DNA from: Algoriphagus yeomjeoni | Lineage (GTDB): Bacteria > Bacteroidota > Bacteroidia > Cytophagales > Cyclobacteriaceae | Direction: 5' to 3' | Length of the DNA stretch: 64,000 bases | NCBI RefSeq assembly: GCF_003259505.1 | Contig: NZ_QLLK01000008.1 | Span: 124,001-188,000 of the forward strand | In this document: positions 1-9,333 of the stretch, piece after piece | How the letters are laid out: each line of letters begins with the position of its first letter | Numbering within the stretch: position 1 is the first letter of the stretch | The notes under the pieces: generated by a model | Told to the model about the DNA's origin: nothing | What the model saw: the letters and a program-made list of their open reading frames with translations, nothing else | Database searches by the model: none | Translations under genes and position numbers: made by a program

Positions 1-565
1 GGATTTCCTTTTCCACACAGTTCATTTCCCATGCTTTCAAAAACTCTCCATCTGGCAAAGTGTCCAACCCCTCATAACTTCCGCTTATTCCCACAAATCT
101 CTCCACATAGCTATACCAAGGTGCTACATCTTCATACCGAATCGGCCAATCCACAGCAAAGCCATCCCGATCTGGTCCTTCGAAATCATATTTACTCCAC
201 CGCTGAGTTTGACGTGCCCAAATCAGGGACTTACCACCAACTTGATATCCTCTCACCCAATCAAATGGCTTATCCTGTATGTATGGATGCTCTGAATCTT
301 TTACAAAAAAATGCGCTGTATCTTCTTTATAAGCATAGCAGCGATTGACTACAGGATTCTCTAATTTATCATCTAGAGGAATTCTATTGCGATGAGGCAT
401 CTCCCAGGGTGCAGCAGTCATGGTAGGATAATCTTTTAGATGTTGCACATCCCTACCTCGCTCCAAGACCAAGGTTTTCAGGCCTTTTTCACAAAGCTCC
501 TTCGCCGCCCAGCCCCCACTGATACCTGAGCCTACCACTATTGCATCAAACTGATTCGATTTCAT
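1..565 (-). CDS. GMC family oxidoreductase, N-terminal part (cut by window edge)
   Basis: The frame opens with ATG at 565 on the minus strand and runs off the left edge without a stop, giving about 188 residues. The N-terminus MKSNQFDAIVVGSGISGG is a Rossmann dinucleotide-binding motif (GxGxxG/A class), followed by a conserved acidic residue in TLVLERG, as expected for FAD binding. Further on, VGGKSLIWARQTQRWS matches the second GMC signature region, where the FAD pyrophosphate is bound. Family knowledge: Bacteroidota GMC enzymes of this type oxidise sugars or alcohols, often with a small gluconate-dehydrogenase-like partner, and are frequently exported by that partner; no signal peptide is seen here. 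The substrate cannot be told from this fragment. Confidence 0.88.
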   Translation of the reverse strand, partial: MKSNQFDAIVVGSGISGGWAAKELCEKGLKTLVLERGRDVQHLKDYPTMTAAPWEMPHRNRIPLDDKLENPVVNRCYAYKEDTAHFFVKDSEHPYIQDKPFDWVRGYQVGGKSLIWARQTQRWSKYDFEGPDRDGFAVDWPIRYEDVAPWYSYVERFVGISGSYEGLDTLPDGEFLKAWEMNCVEKEI

Positions 566-833
566 CTATGTGTAAAATTTGCGTCAAAAGGCCGTTAAGC
601 CTGTTTCGAAATTCATTTTAAGATCGAAATCTATCGAATTCTACAGAGACTTTAACTAAAAATTTTACGAAGTTCCTTTTAAAACTAAAGGATAAAAGAC
701 CAAAAAATATATTTGAGAATTTAAATTGACTAGCACGATTATCCCCCACCGATGGAGGAATAAATTTAGACAATCATCTTAATAAATAAACGAAGTGGGT
801 CGAGTCTATGATTAGATGAAATACAACTCACGC

Positions 834-1127
834 TTAGCTCCTATTTTTATCTTTATCAACATTGCTGTACAAATTATTCTCCTCATCCTCTGAGCCAATT
901 CTCTCTTGAGCATCGTCCAATTCACTTCCGGGAACATCCAAGTCATCTCCTGTAAAGTCAACTTTTTTCTTTCGCTCAATCAGTTGCTCGTCTGCGCCAC
1001 CATCGTCACTTAAGTTAGCATCTTTTGGCCCTAAAGCTTCCAAGTCCTCTTTTGTAACTTTAGCATCTTCCACAAGTTCTTTATTAGTTTTATTTTTAGA
1101 ATTTTGATCTTTTTCTGGATTGTTCAT
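834..1127 (-). CDS. Small acidic hypothetical protein
   Basis: About 97 residues if read from the ATG at 1127 (MNNPEKDQNSKN); a longer reading to 1205 adds an unlikely hydrophobic stretch. The product is very hydrophilic and rich in Asp, Glu, Lys and Asn. The middle has KVTKEDLEALGPKDANLS and the tail has FTGDDLDVPGSELDDAQERIGSEDEENN, with no membrane segment or catalytic motif. I recognise this general composition from conserved small stress-type proteins of Bacteroidota, but I cannot assign a function. It lies between the GMC oxidoreductase and an AI-2E family permease, all on the minus strand with gaps of 250 bp or more, so it is probably transcribed on its own. Confidence 0.7.
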   Translation of the reverse strand: MNNPEKDQNSKNKTNKELVEDAKVTKEDLEALGPKDANLSDDGGADEQLIERKKKVDFTGDDLDVPGSELDDAQERIGSEDEENNLYSNVDKDKNRS

Positions 1128-1374
1128 AATATCAACGTTTTTGTTCACCTTATTTAAAAGCAACATAGATGCCTGGCTCATAAGAAAGATGATTTTTTTC
1201 AACAACCCGCTTTTGAAGGCTTATATCAAAGCTTGAATCCATAGTCGTAATGGGAAAAACGAATAAGTCAACTTATTTGCTGTGAAGAAAAATACCCATT
1301 GTGAGTCATTAAGGCTCTTTCAAAACTGGAAAAACCCTAAATCAATCTATCATATAGCCATAATAAGATCATGA

Positions 1375-2568
1375 CTATCGCTTTTTAGCAATCTTATTCC
1401 AAAGTTTTTCACCCCATTTATTGAGAAAGTTTTGCTCGTTTTTGTCTGCGATATCTTCATCGCCAAGAGCATAGCCGAAGGAATTCAGCATTGGGGTAGC
1501 ATCAAAAATTATCTTAGCTATACCAGCGAACGGAATACTCAATATCATTCCTACAATGCCCCAAATGGAGCCTCCAAGAATCACAACAATAATGGTAACT
1601 AGTGGATTGATCTCCACTTTGCTACCTACCACATAGGGCTCTAGAATATAGCTTTCTATAAATTGAGCTATTGCAAATGTCACCGAAACCCCAACAAACC
1701 ACCACAGATCAGCACCTGAAATCACACTCATAATCATGGCCAACACAAATCCAATTATGTTTCCAATAAACGGGATTAGTGAGAGCAAGGCAGCTATAAC
1801 ACTAATTAATAAAGCATTTTCAATTCCTGAGATAGATAAGCCTATGCTATAAATGATGGCTAAAAAAACGATTAAAATGAATCTTCCCACCACAAAGTCC
1901 AAAGCCAGTTCAATGGAATTCCCCATTACCTTTTTTGCTTCTTCCTGATTTTCTTTATCAATAAACTTTAGAATACTGCGCTTCACCTTATTCCTGTAGA
2001 CCAAAAAGAAAAAAAGATAGATTAATGTAAGTGCAGCACTGCCTAGAAACGAGAAGAGATTTTTAACAATAACACCTATTTCCTTCGCAGCTTGTGTTAC
2101 GATTTTACCTTGAGATGAAGCGTTTGAAGATTTTTGTGCTGAGGAATTTGTTGCATCTAATTGAGCCTCAGTCCGACCTGAATCTACAGAAGGAAAAAGC
2201 ATTTCAACCTGCTGTTTTAGATTTATACCGGTCTTTTCATTTAAACTGACTTGGATGTCTTCAAGTTTAGGCCGAAGTTGATTTTTAATCTCTGGCCAAC
2301 GATCCGAAATATTTGATATCTGGGCAGAAATAATGACAAAAAAAGAAATAAAAACTGCAAAACTAGATAAAACACTTATTAGCGCTGAGATCCCTCTGGA
2401 TAAACCCCAAGATTCAAGTTTTCGGCAAATAGGAATACAAATCAAAGTCAACAGTATTGCAATTGAAATCGGCTTAAAAAATCCAGCAGCCTCAATGGTT
2501 CCCAATATCAAAAAGTAGGTTCCTATAATTAGGAATGTTAAAATCTGCAGGACTTTATTGGAATTCAT
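1375..2568 (-). CDS. AI-2E family transporter (PF01594 type permease)
   Basis: A 397-residue integral membrane protein. Hydrophobic segments are visible at about residues 8-45, 62-85, 165-190, 222-275, 280-310 and 318-350. A hydrophilic loop at about residues 90-160 is rich in Ser, Ala and Gln. The arrangement, the GSIWGIVGMILSIPFAGI motif near the end and the length match the AI-2E/TqsA/PerM family. Family members export or exchange small molecules; autoinducer-2 export is shown only for TqsA, and others act in Na+/H+ antiport or are uncharacterised. The ATG at 2568 gives the normal N-terminus. It sits near small stress-like proteins, but no operon is evident. Confidence 0.88.
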   Translation of the reverse strand: MNSNKVLQILTFLIIGTYFLILGTIEAAGFFKPISIAILLTLICIPICRKLESWGLSRGISALISVLSSFAVFISFFVIISAQISNISDRWPEIKNQLRPKLEDIQVSLNEKTGINLKQQVEMLFPSVDSGRTEAQLDATNSSAQKSSNASSQGKIVTQAAKEIGVIVKNLFSFLGSAALTLIYLFFFLVYRNKVKRSILKFIDKENQEEAKKVMGNSIELALDFVVGRFILIVFLAIIYSIGLSISGIENALLISVIAALLSLIPFIGNIIGFVLAMIMSVISGADLWWFVGVSVTFAIAQFIESYILEPYVVGSKVEINPLVTIIVVILGGSIWGIVGMILSIPFAGIAKIIFDATPMLNSFGYALGDEDIADKNEQNFLNKWGEKLWNKIAKKR

Positions 2569-2631
2569 AGGTGATGTGTTCTAAATCGAATGTATTCTTT
2601 AATCTAAAAAGATTCGAAATGAAATGCTAGA

Positions 2632-2880
2632 TCATGAGTTTCGCAGGGCTGAGATCAATTCCTTTTTACTCATCTTGCTTCTTCCTTCAATCCCAATTTC
2701 TTGAGCTTTGGCATAAAGGTCACTCTTTGTCCTATCCTCATATTTTTCAGCTTTGCCACCTTTTTTACCCGAATTGGGGTCGTTTGCTATTCTGGCAGCC
2801 TTGCTTTTACTCATTCCTTCTTCTCGTAGAGCTTCGTATTGTTCATCATTTTTGATGCTTGGACCATGGTTCTTAGTCAT
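2632..2880 (-). CDS. Small Rho_N/SAP-like domain protein
   Basis: An 82-residue basic protein. Residues 1-45 are charged (KNDEQYEALREEGMSKSKAARIAN) and resemble DUF7218-type proteins that are often annotated near stress genes. Residues 50-82 (RTKSDLYAKAQEIGIEGRS, then SKKELISALRNS) fit the short helix-extended-loop-helix of Rho termination factor N-terminal or SAP-like domains, which bind nucleic acid. This is not the Rho ATPase itself, because no ATPase domain is present. It is probably a small nucleic-acid-binding or stress protein; a role in general stress survival is inference from similar small genes in Bacteroidota. Confidence 0.75.
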   Translation of the reverse strand: MTKNHGPSIKNDEQYEALREEGMSKSKAARIANDPNSGKKGGKAEKYEDRTKSDLYAKAQEIGIEGRSKMSKKELISALRNS

Positions 2881-3154
2881 TTTACCTTGAGTTTATGGTT
2901 AGATACTATGGATTTTAGGTATTCAGCAAGGCAATTTTCTGCTTTACCAAATGACCGTAAATCAGCTTTCTCCTCCATTTAATACATAAAAAATGCCGAA
3001 ACGCCACTTCCTAAAATCAGAATTAGCACAAGTGGATTGAATAAGCATGGTTTTTATTAAAAAAGATTAGGTTTAAAAGCCAGTCTTTTTAGTAAAACAT
3101 ATCATACTCTTTTACCTCAATAAGGTCTACTTCAAATACAGACTATTAACTAAA

Positions 3155-3188
3155 AAAGGTCCTTCAATTCGATAATTGAAGGACCTTT
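3155..3188 (-). terminator. Rho-independent terminator after the MacB-like permease gene
   Basis: A perfect 15-bp inverted repeat (AAAGGTCCTTCAATT at 3155-3169 and its complement at 3174-3188) encloses the loop CGAT. Read on the minus strand it is followed by a short run of T, and it lies 23 bp past the stop of the permease gene. The rest of the 330-bp gap 2881-3210 is AT-rich, and I see no gene in it. Confidence 0.85.
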
Positions 3189-3210
3189 CTACATTTATTG
3201 GAGGTATTTT

Positions 3211-4455
3211 CTATTCGTATCTCAACGATTCTATAGGGTCTAATTTGGAAGCTTTGAATGCTGGAAAATATCCTGACATCAATCCTACCACTATACAAAT
3301 TACGAAGGCTACAATCATCCACAACCAAGGAATTAAGAACCCTCCTACTCCAATAACCAAGGCAATAATATTTCCGATGGCAATCCCTAACATAACTCCC
3401 ATGGCTCCGCCTAAGATACAGATCATGATTGCTTCCAGAAGAAATTGTTGTCTGATTCTTAGTGGAGTGGCTCCGAGTGCTTTTCGAATGCCGATCTCTC
3501 TTGTCCGCTCCGTTACAGACACGAGCATGATATTCATTAATCCTATAGAGGCTCCAAGTAAAGTAATAAACCCAATCCCAAATCCGCCCATTCTCAAATA
3601 GCCTGCAACCTCCTCCAAACTTTCTGCAACCGACTGACTTTTAGCCAATTCAAAAGAATTATCCTGAGTTACTCGATCTTGTCGAATCTCCCTCATCATC
3701 CCGATAGCCTGCCCCATTTCATAGTCAATTCGTTCTGGACCTGAGGCTACTCCAGTAACGTTGTAGTTAAAATTCCCTCGTTGATCAAGACGACTCGCAT
3801 TTTCAATCGGGATAAGGATTTGCCTATCCGCACCTTGATCTGGACCAACTCCTCCTTGTTTTTCAAGTACACCAACTATGGTATAAGGCCTACCTAGAAA
3901 AGTTATTTTTTGATTAAGCGGATCTTCATTTTCTTCGAAAAGGGTAGATTTCAGTTCCTTGCCTATAATGCAAATATTGTATCCATTCTGTGCCTCCAAG
4001 CTGGTGAAATTCCTGCCATCCTCTAACTTCATCGCCTTAATACTCAAATAATTCTCATCACCCCCGCGAATTCGGACATTTGGGTTAGTAGTTTTAGAAC
4101 CTCTCTTGACTTCAGCTGATCCACTCACAGATACAAACACGCTGGAAATACCTATTTCATTATATTTCTCTTTGAAGCTCATCACTTCTCGATAGGTGAG
4201 GTTTGGATATCTTTTCTCTATTTTACCGTCTTGAATCGCCCTTCCTCCACTGAATCCTTTATTTCTAACATCGAATGAGTTAGCTCCCAGACCAGAGAAG
4301 CTTTCGGCGATTTGAGCCTTAATTCCATCGATGGCTGTAAGCATACCCACCAAAGATGAAATGCCGATTGCAATGATTGCTCCTGTGAGTACAGTACGTA
4401 ATAAATTTACTTTTATGGATCGTACAGCTTCTCGTACGTTTTCGATCAGATTCAT
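3211..4455 (-). CDS. ABC transporter permease, MacB/FtsX family
   Basis: 414 residues with the classical MacB layout. There is one N-terminal membrane helix (about 18-42), a large periplasmic MacB_PCD domain (about 45-290) and three C-terminal helices (about 293-320, 335-368, 375-400). The conserved cytoplasmic motif TERTREIGIRKALGATPLRIRQ stands at about 316-337, and the end is PAFKASKLDPIESLRYE, as in FtsX-type permeases. Such proteins convert ATPase cycling into mechanical work on periplasmic substrates (export of peptides or macrolides, lipoprotein traffic). The ATPase and the membrane fusion partner are not adjacent, so the substrate is unknown. It has its own downstream terminator and appears monocistronic. 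Confidence 0.92.
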   Translation of the reverse strand: MNLIENVREAVRSIKVNLLRTVLTGAIIAIGISSLVGMLTAIDGIKAQIAESFSGLGANSFDVRNKGFSGGRAIQDGKIEKRYPNLTYREVMSFKEKYNEIGISSVFVSVSGSAEVKRGSKTTNPNVRIRGGDENYLSIKAMKLEDGRNFTSLEAQNGYNICIIGKELKSTLFEENEDPLNQKITFLGRPYTIVGVLEKQGGVGPDQGADRQILIPIENASRLDQRGNFNYNVTGVASGPERIDYEMGQAIGMMREIRQDRVTQDNSFELAKSQSVAESLEEVAGYLRMGGFGIGFITLLGASIGLMNIMLVSVTERTREIGIRKALGATPLRIRQQFLLEAIMICILGGAMGVMLGIAIGNIIALVIGVGGFLIPWLWMIVAFVICIVVGLMSGYFPAFKASKLDPIESLRYE

Positions 4456-4561
4456 AGTATGTTCGTAATAGAACGGATTTTTATGGCAATTGCGACTCGA
4501 TAAGTCAATAATAATTAAATACGGGGGAAATGACTATTTGACTAGAAAATTTAAGAGTTAC

Positions 4562-5176
4562 TCAATGAATCCGGTCGCCACGTACCTCAAGATTTTTGAT
4601 CACATCTGCCTCGAAAGCAAGCCATTCATTCCATCGTTTGTTCACCTTTTCTGGGGCATCATATTTTCTGGCCAACTCGATGAATGTGACATAATGTCCC
4701 GCCTCAGACACCATCAATTCATAATAAAATTTCTTTAATTCTGGATCTGTCAGGTTACTAGAGAGCAGCTTAAATCGCTCACAACTCCTTGCTTCAATTA
4801 AGGCGTTCATCAATAATTGTTCAGTAAGCTGCTGTATTCTACTTCCGCCTTTTTTGACAAAATCGGTAAGCTGAACTACGTATTCGTCTTTTCTTGGAAA
4901 TCCAAACTTCAATCCTCTAGATCGGATTTGCTCCAAAACGCGCTCAAAATGCCCCCATTCTTCAGCGACGATTGGAGTTAACGTATCAACCAATTCATCT
5001 AAATCATTAAACCTCAATATCAAACTGATGCAGGAAGAAGCCGCTTTTTGCTCACAGTAAGCGTGGTCGGTAAGCACATCCTGCAAATTCATTTCTGCTA
5101 TACCAACCCATCTAGGATCAGTCGGCAGTTTCAAATTCAACATCTTCTGTCTCGTGCTTTCTTCCCAACTCATCAT
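4562..5176 (-). CDS. miaE: tRNA-(ms2io6A)-hydroxylase MiaE
   Basis: About 204 residues, a ferritin-like diiron hydroxylase that hydroxylates the isopentenyl group of ms2i6A37 in tRNA. Diiron ligand motifs are visible: DHAYCEQKAAS near the N-terminus, EEWGHFERVL, EARSCERFKLL and SEAGHYVTFIE (E...ExxH repeated). Length is normal for the family. The frame can be read from a TTG at 5179, but the ATG at 5176 overlaps the stop of the porin gene (TGATGATG) and is the better start, indicating translational coupling. It is the last gene of the lpxK-porin-miaE operon. Reported MiaE activity is oxygen-dependent, consistent with an aerobic organism. Confidence 0.93.
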   Translation of the reverse strand: MMSWEESTRQKMLNLKLPTDPRWVGIAEMNLQDVLTDHAYCEQKAASSCISLILRFNDLDELVDTLTPIVAEEWGHFERVLEQIRSRGLKFGFPRKDEYVVQLTDFVKKGGSRIQQLTEQLLMNALIEARSCERFKLLSSNLTDPELKKFYYELMVSEAGHYVTFIELARKYDAPEKVNKRWNEWLAFEADVIKNLEVRGDRIH

Positions 5177-7134
5177 CAATCGAACAAATACCAGGTAATT
5201 CCCAAGTCTATAAAAGACTTATATCCAGTGTAATCTGGTGTAACAAAATATCCTTCATTCTCCATCAATCCACTATTCAAATGATTGTATTTCAACAAAA
5301 CCCGGGTACGATTGATCCGGAAATCAAGGAAAATATCGGCAACGGGATAAGCATAAACATTGAAGTCATTCTGAAGATAAAATTGCTGGGTAGAAGGATT
5401 ATATGCCTCTGCGTAATAATCCGAATGGTATCGTATATCAAGCCCAAGCTGGACATACACATTCTCATTAAACATGGGGCTGTCGAAATAGAATTTACTA
5501 TTCGCATAGAGCTGAGGAATCCTAAAATTATCACTAGACTCACCTGAGATCTGGGTGAAAATAACTTCAGTATCCCATTGGAATTTCTGACCAACTCTAA
5601 TGCTGGACTTCAGCCCTGGGATCAACATAAAAGCTTCTCCGCTAGCTTGCTCCGCTTCCCTGCCTTGATTGAAGAAAACGTAATTATTTACTCGATTGAT
5701 AGTGAGTGAAGGCCTAAGTTTGATATTGTTAAAATCCAATTTGAACACACCCCTGACTTGATCTACACCTATGTTATTGAAGTCATTATCCCATTGATAG
5801 TGATTTCCATAATACATCTGCTGCATTGCGGTAGGCTTGTAAACAGCCTTGGTGTAATCCACTTCGAGCCATGGCGAAATAAACAGACCATGAAGTCTAA
5901 AAGCGCCAGGAATCAAGTATTCTCCATCCGCACTGATAGACCACTGGTCTGAAATCTTACCAATCAGCTCCCCTCCAATATAAACTTCATTGAAGATATT
6001 TTTATCAGGGTAAAAAGTGCTTTCCATTCTACCTGCCCTGAATTTTCCGTAAGCATTGTAATAAAAGCCCTTGAAACTACCCTTAAAACCTACTTCATTA
6101 CCCCATTCCTTGAAGTCGCTATAATTTCTTGTGGTGTCCTCTTGTGTATTATCTTCCTGTGCATTTAATCTTTCACTTGGGTAAAAAAATGAATCACTTC
6201 CAGCTAATGCTGCAGTTAAGGTAAAGTCCTTATTTTTTTGATCAAAAATATGGTAAATCTGCAACTCATCACGAACACTATATTCATGATAAAATCGATA
6301 CTCTTGGCGCAGATCACTGGCTTGGGTATTACTGAGCCATACTTTCGCATCTTCATAAGTGAAATACACCGAGGTGCTATCTTCCTCAGGAGGAATGATG
6401 CCCCCAATCTCATTCACTTCATGAAGCATTCTGGAAAAATTACCTAGAAACCAATATTTCCCATTTTCTGACCGGTAATTGGTATGCAAAGAATAAGAGT
6501 TCTGTACCACCATATTATCGTCACGGGCATTGGGATTCAGCGTCTTTCTAGCACGAATGGTATGAAAATTAAACCCTACATTCCACCTTGGGTTGATATT
6601 TCTGGCAAAGGCTAGATCAAGCATATTCCGTTGACCACCTCCAAAAAAAGCAGACATCTCCGTAAAAGGTGATTTCGTATCGAAATACTTATTGTCTTCT
6701 GGGGCGTGATAATATAAATCGTAAACCGAGAACCCAGACCTAGTTCCTATAACATCCGGAATCTCATAGAAAATTGGCTTGGCTGCGCTTCCAATATTCC
6801 CCAGGTCCTGATACTTCCAGTTACTTTTAGCAACAGGATCATAATTATGAAAATTATTCAAGGCAGTGTCCTGAGGATATAGGATCAGGTTATTTCTCTT
6901 GATATCCTTTTCAAAAAAGTACAAACTCGTCGTAGGCCCATAAACCATCCTGGTGCTATCATCCAGCAATGATCTCCTACCTTCAGTCTCCTCCTCCTCA
7001 ACAGGAAGGACTCGTTCTTCACTTCTCTGCTGATTTGGGTTTTTCCGTGTCGGAGGGGCAATCACCTGCGCAAAAGTGGAGGTTAGACTCACTGCAAGGA
7101 AGAAAAATATGAAACCGAGTATTCGTATATTCAC
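5176..7134 (-). CDS. Putative outer-membrane porin (Porin_10 type)
   Basis: 652 residues with a signal peptide (ILGFIFFFLAVSLTSTFAQ, cleavage expected after residue 22). A proline- and glutamate-rich linker follows, and then alternating short aromatic strands typical of a beta-barrel to the end (IDLGITWYLFD, terminal Phe-Asp). It matches the Bacteroidota 'putative porin' family (Porin_10) in length and style. It starts at GTG 7134, directly after the TAA of lpxK with no gap, and its TGA overlaps the miaE start. No ATG gives a complete signal peptide, which supports the GTG. Function: diffusion of unknown solutes across the outer membrane; the lpxK link suggests envelope-coupled expression. 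Confidence 0.85.
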   Translation of the reverse strand: MNIRILGFIFFFLAVSLTSTFAQVIAPPTRKNPNQQRSEERVLPVEEEETEGRRSLLDDSTRMVYGPTTSLYFFEKDIKRNNLILYPQDTALNNFHNYDPVAKSNWKYQDLGNIGSAAKPIFYEIPDVIGTRSGFSVYDLYYHAPEDNKYFDTKSPFTEMSAFFGGGQRNMLDLAFARNINPRWNVGFNFHTIRARKTLNPNARDDNMVVQNSYSLHTNYRSENGKYWFLGNFSRMLHEVNEIGGIIPPEEDSTSVYFTYEDAKVWLSNTQASDLRQEYRFYHEYSVRDELQIYHIFDQKNKDFTLTAALAGSDSFFYPSERLNAQEDNTQEDTTRNYSDFKEWGNEVGFKGSFKGFYYNAYGKFRAGRMESTFYPDKNIFNEVYIGGELIGKISDQWSISADGEYLIPGAFRLHGLFISPWLEVDYTKAVYKPTAMQQMYYGNHYQWDNDFNNIGVDQVRGVFKLDFNNIKLRPSLTINRVNNYVFFNQGREAEQASGEAFMLIPGLKSSIRVGQKFQWDTEVIFTQISGESSDNFRIPQLYANSKFYFDSPMFNENVYVQLGLDIRYHSDYYAEAYNPSTQQFYLQNDFNVYAYPVADIFLDFRINRTRVLLKYNHLNSGLMENEGYFVTPDYTGYKSFIDLGITWYLFD

Positions 7135-8190
7135 TTAGCTTTTGCCTTTTTTGAAGACTTTTTGTTGGATTAGTTGGACCAAAGTAAGTTCGTCATCAGC
7201 TGAAAAACTCAATTCTATGGGTAGCACAAAAATCGGAATTTCTTCCAGAAAACCTTTGGGTGCATTAGATTTAACTTTCACAGCGTCTTTTTCAGTCGTA
7301 AGTACAACGGGATTTTGTGCTGCCAGTTGCTTATAAACCCCTCGTATTTTACTGAAATCACCAGAAGTATAGTCATGATGATCTTCATATCTGATCACAT
7401 CTAGCAATTCATATTTCTGCTCCACAAATTCTACAAGCGTCCGATCATTTGCCAGTCCAGTCAACAAAATGATTTTAGAAGAAAAACGGTGATATACGAA
7501 TAATGGAGTGGGGTTTCCGTAAGAAATGAATGAAAAAAGCACAGGTGAATCGGGACGTTTCCAAAAGGAAGCATTTTCCTCAAACCTACTCTTTTCCAAG
7601 TCAGAAATATCATCTGGACATTTGGTAATCAAAACCACATCAGCTCTTTTTGCGCCAGCTCTACTCTCTCTCAATCTGCCCATGGGCAAAAGATAATCAG
7701 AGAAAAAAGGCTGCTGATAGGTAGTCAAAAGAACCGTCAAATCCCCTTTCACATAGCGATGTTGATAGGCATCATCTAAAATCACCAACTCAGGAGAGTC
7801 TGTCTTTGACCCTATTATTTCAAGTGCATTGATTCGATCTTCTCCTACACATACCGATATCTCATTTCCAAACTTTTGATAAATCTGGAAAGGCTCATCT
7901 CCGATTTCTTCAGGAATAACTTGTTTGCTTGCCTGGAGAAACCCCTTAGTTTTACGCCCATACCCCCTACTCAAAGTCGCTACCTTCAGTTCCTTGTAAA
8001 ACTTTCGGATCAGGTATTCCACCATTGGAGTTTTGCCAGTCCCACCCACGCTTAAATTCCCAACTACTACAGTTGGCATTGAGGCAGGAACACTTTTTAG
8101 CCAACCCATATCAAAAAATAAATTTCGAATTCGAGTGACCAAATCGTATAATAAAGCAAAAGGATAAAGCAAAAAAGCGTACCAGCGCAT
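7135..8190 (-). CDS. lpxK: Tetraacyldisaccharide 4'-kinase (lipid A biosynthesis)
   Basis: LpxK phosphorylates the 4' position of the lipid A disaccharide at the inner membrane. The P-loop GNLSVGGTGKTP lies at about residues 44-55, after an N-terminal membrane-associated helix, MRWYAFLLYPFALLYDL. Other family motifs are LSRGYGRKTKGF, GDEPFQIYQKFG, VILDDAYQHRYV and LTTEKDAVK. I chose the ATG at 8190 (351 residues) because the family normally begins at that point; the frame can extend to a TTG at 8214. It is the first gene of an operon with a porin and miaE, and divergent from the NIF3 gene, whose start is 40 bp away. The shared intergenic region probably holds both promoters. Confidence 0.96.
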   Translation of the reverse strand: MRWYAFLLYPFALLYDLVTRIRNLFFDMGWLKSVPASMPTVVVGNLSVGGTGKTPMVEYLIRKFYKELKVATLSRGYGRKTKGFLQASKQVIPEEIGDEPFQIYQKFGNEISVCVGEDRINALEIIGSKTDSPELVILDDAYQHRYVKGDLTVLLTTYQQPFFSDYLLPMGRLRESRAGAKRADVVLITKCPDDISDLEKSRFEENASFWKRPDSPVLFSFISYGNPTPLFVYHRFSSKIILLTGLANDRTLVEFVEQKYELLDVIRYEDHHDYTSGDFSKIRGVYKQLAAQNPVVLTTEKDAVKVKSNAPKGFLEEIPIFVLPIELSFSADDELTLVQLIQQKVFKKGKS

Positions 8191-8229
8191 TCCAGAATTA
8201 CTATTTTTGATCAAATAAACAGAAAAAAT

Positions 8230-9330
8230 ATGGGATACAAGATTAGCGATGTGATTTCCTACTTAGAGCAAATCGCCCCTCCATCCTATCAGGAGTCATA
8301 CGATAATGCCACCTTGATCACCGGTGACAGAAGTGCGGAAGTAACTGGAATTGTTTGTTCCCTTGACTGCATAGAAGCCACAGTACAAGAAGCCATAGAG
8401 CTGGGAGCTAATCTAATTGTGGCTCATCATCCGATTGTTTTCAAAGGTTTGAAAAGTCTCACCGGTAAAAATTATGTAGAGCGGACTATTATCAAGGCAA
8501 TTAAAAACAACATAGCCATCTATGCTATCCACACCAATCTAGACCATGTCGCACATGGAGTAAACAAGCGGATTTCCGATCGGCTGGAACTGTTGGACAC
8601 CACGATTTTACAGCCAAAAAAGCAATTGCTGAGCAAACTTGTCTTTTTCGTGCCAGAGCCAGGAAAAGAAAAGGTGCTTCAGGCTATATATGCATCAGGA
8701 GCGGGCAAAATTGGTGAGTATTCGGATTGCTCCTTTCAAGTAAAAGGTACAGGGACTTTTACTCCTTCGGCAAAAGCGAACCCTGCCATAGGTGAACGTG
8801 AAAAAGCTCAAGAAGAGGCTGAAATCAGGGTAGAAGTACTGGTTTCGAATCACCTTCTCCCAAAAGTCCTAGGTAAAATGCGCCAAGCTCATCCTTATGA
8901 GGAAGTTGCTTACTACGTCCAAAGTCTTGAAAATGAAAATCAAGAAGTAGGAGCTGGAATGATTGGAATTCTTCCAAATGAGATGAATGAAGCGGAATTT
9001 CTAGATTACTTGAAAATCAAAATGAATTTGACAGTAATAAAACACACAAGTTTTATATCCCGGAAAATCAAAAAAGTAGCAGTGTGCGGTGGCGCTGGAA
9101 TTTTCCTATTGAATGATGCAAAAAGAGCTGGTGCAGATGTTTTTATCACCGCAGACGTGAAGTACCACGAGTTTTTTGATGCTGACGGAGCGTTAATTCT
9201 TTGTGACATCGGACATTATGAGAGCGAAATTTTCACAAAAGAATTACTCAGGGAGTTTTTGTCACAAAATTTTCCTAATATTGCACTCTATTTGACAAAA
9301 GTAGTTACAAATCCCACATCCTACCGATAG
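8230..9330 (+). CDS. NIF3-like dinuclear metal centre protein
   Basis: 366 residues, matching the long NIF3/YqfO form with an inserted PII-like domain (about residues 130-240). The metal-ligand motifs IVAHHPIVFKG (about 63-73), AIHTNLDHVAHG and, near the end, CDIGHYESE are all present. Family members bind two metal ions in a toroidal hexamer. The E. coli homologue YbgI/NIF3 has been linked to GTP cyclohydrolase-like or repair functions, but no firm reaction is agreed. The next gene starts three bases after its stop and encodes the coiled-coil zinc-ribbon protein, a pairing I recognise from many bacteria, so the two probably act together. Confidence 0.93.
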   Translation: MGYKISDVISYLEQIAPPSYQESYDNATLITGDRSAEVTGIVCSLDCIEATVQEAIELGANLIVAHHPIVFKGLKSLTGKNYVERTIIKAIKNNIAIYAIHTNLDHVAHGVNKRISDRLELLDTTILQPKKQLLSKLVFFVPEPGKEKVLQAIYASGAGKIGEYSDCSFQVKGTGTFTPSAKANPAIGEREKAQEEAEIRVEVLVSNHLLPKVLGKMRQAHPYEEVAYYVQSLENENQEVGAGMIGILPNEMNEAEFLDYLKIKMNLTVIKHTSFISRKIKKVAVCGGAGIFLLNDAKRAGADVFITADVKYHEFFDADGALILCDIGHYESEIFTKELLREFLSQNFPNIALYLTKVVTNPTSYR

Positions 9331-9333
9331 TAC

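Noticed and set aside
31..348. 105-codon plus-strand frame at the left edge
   Set aside because: It is antisense to the GMC oxidoreductase, whose FAD-binding motifs are clear.
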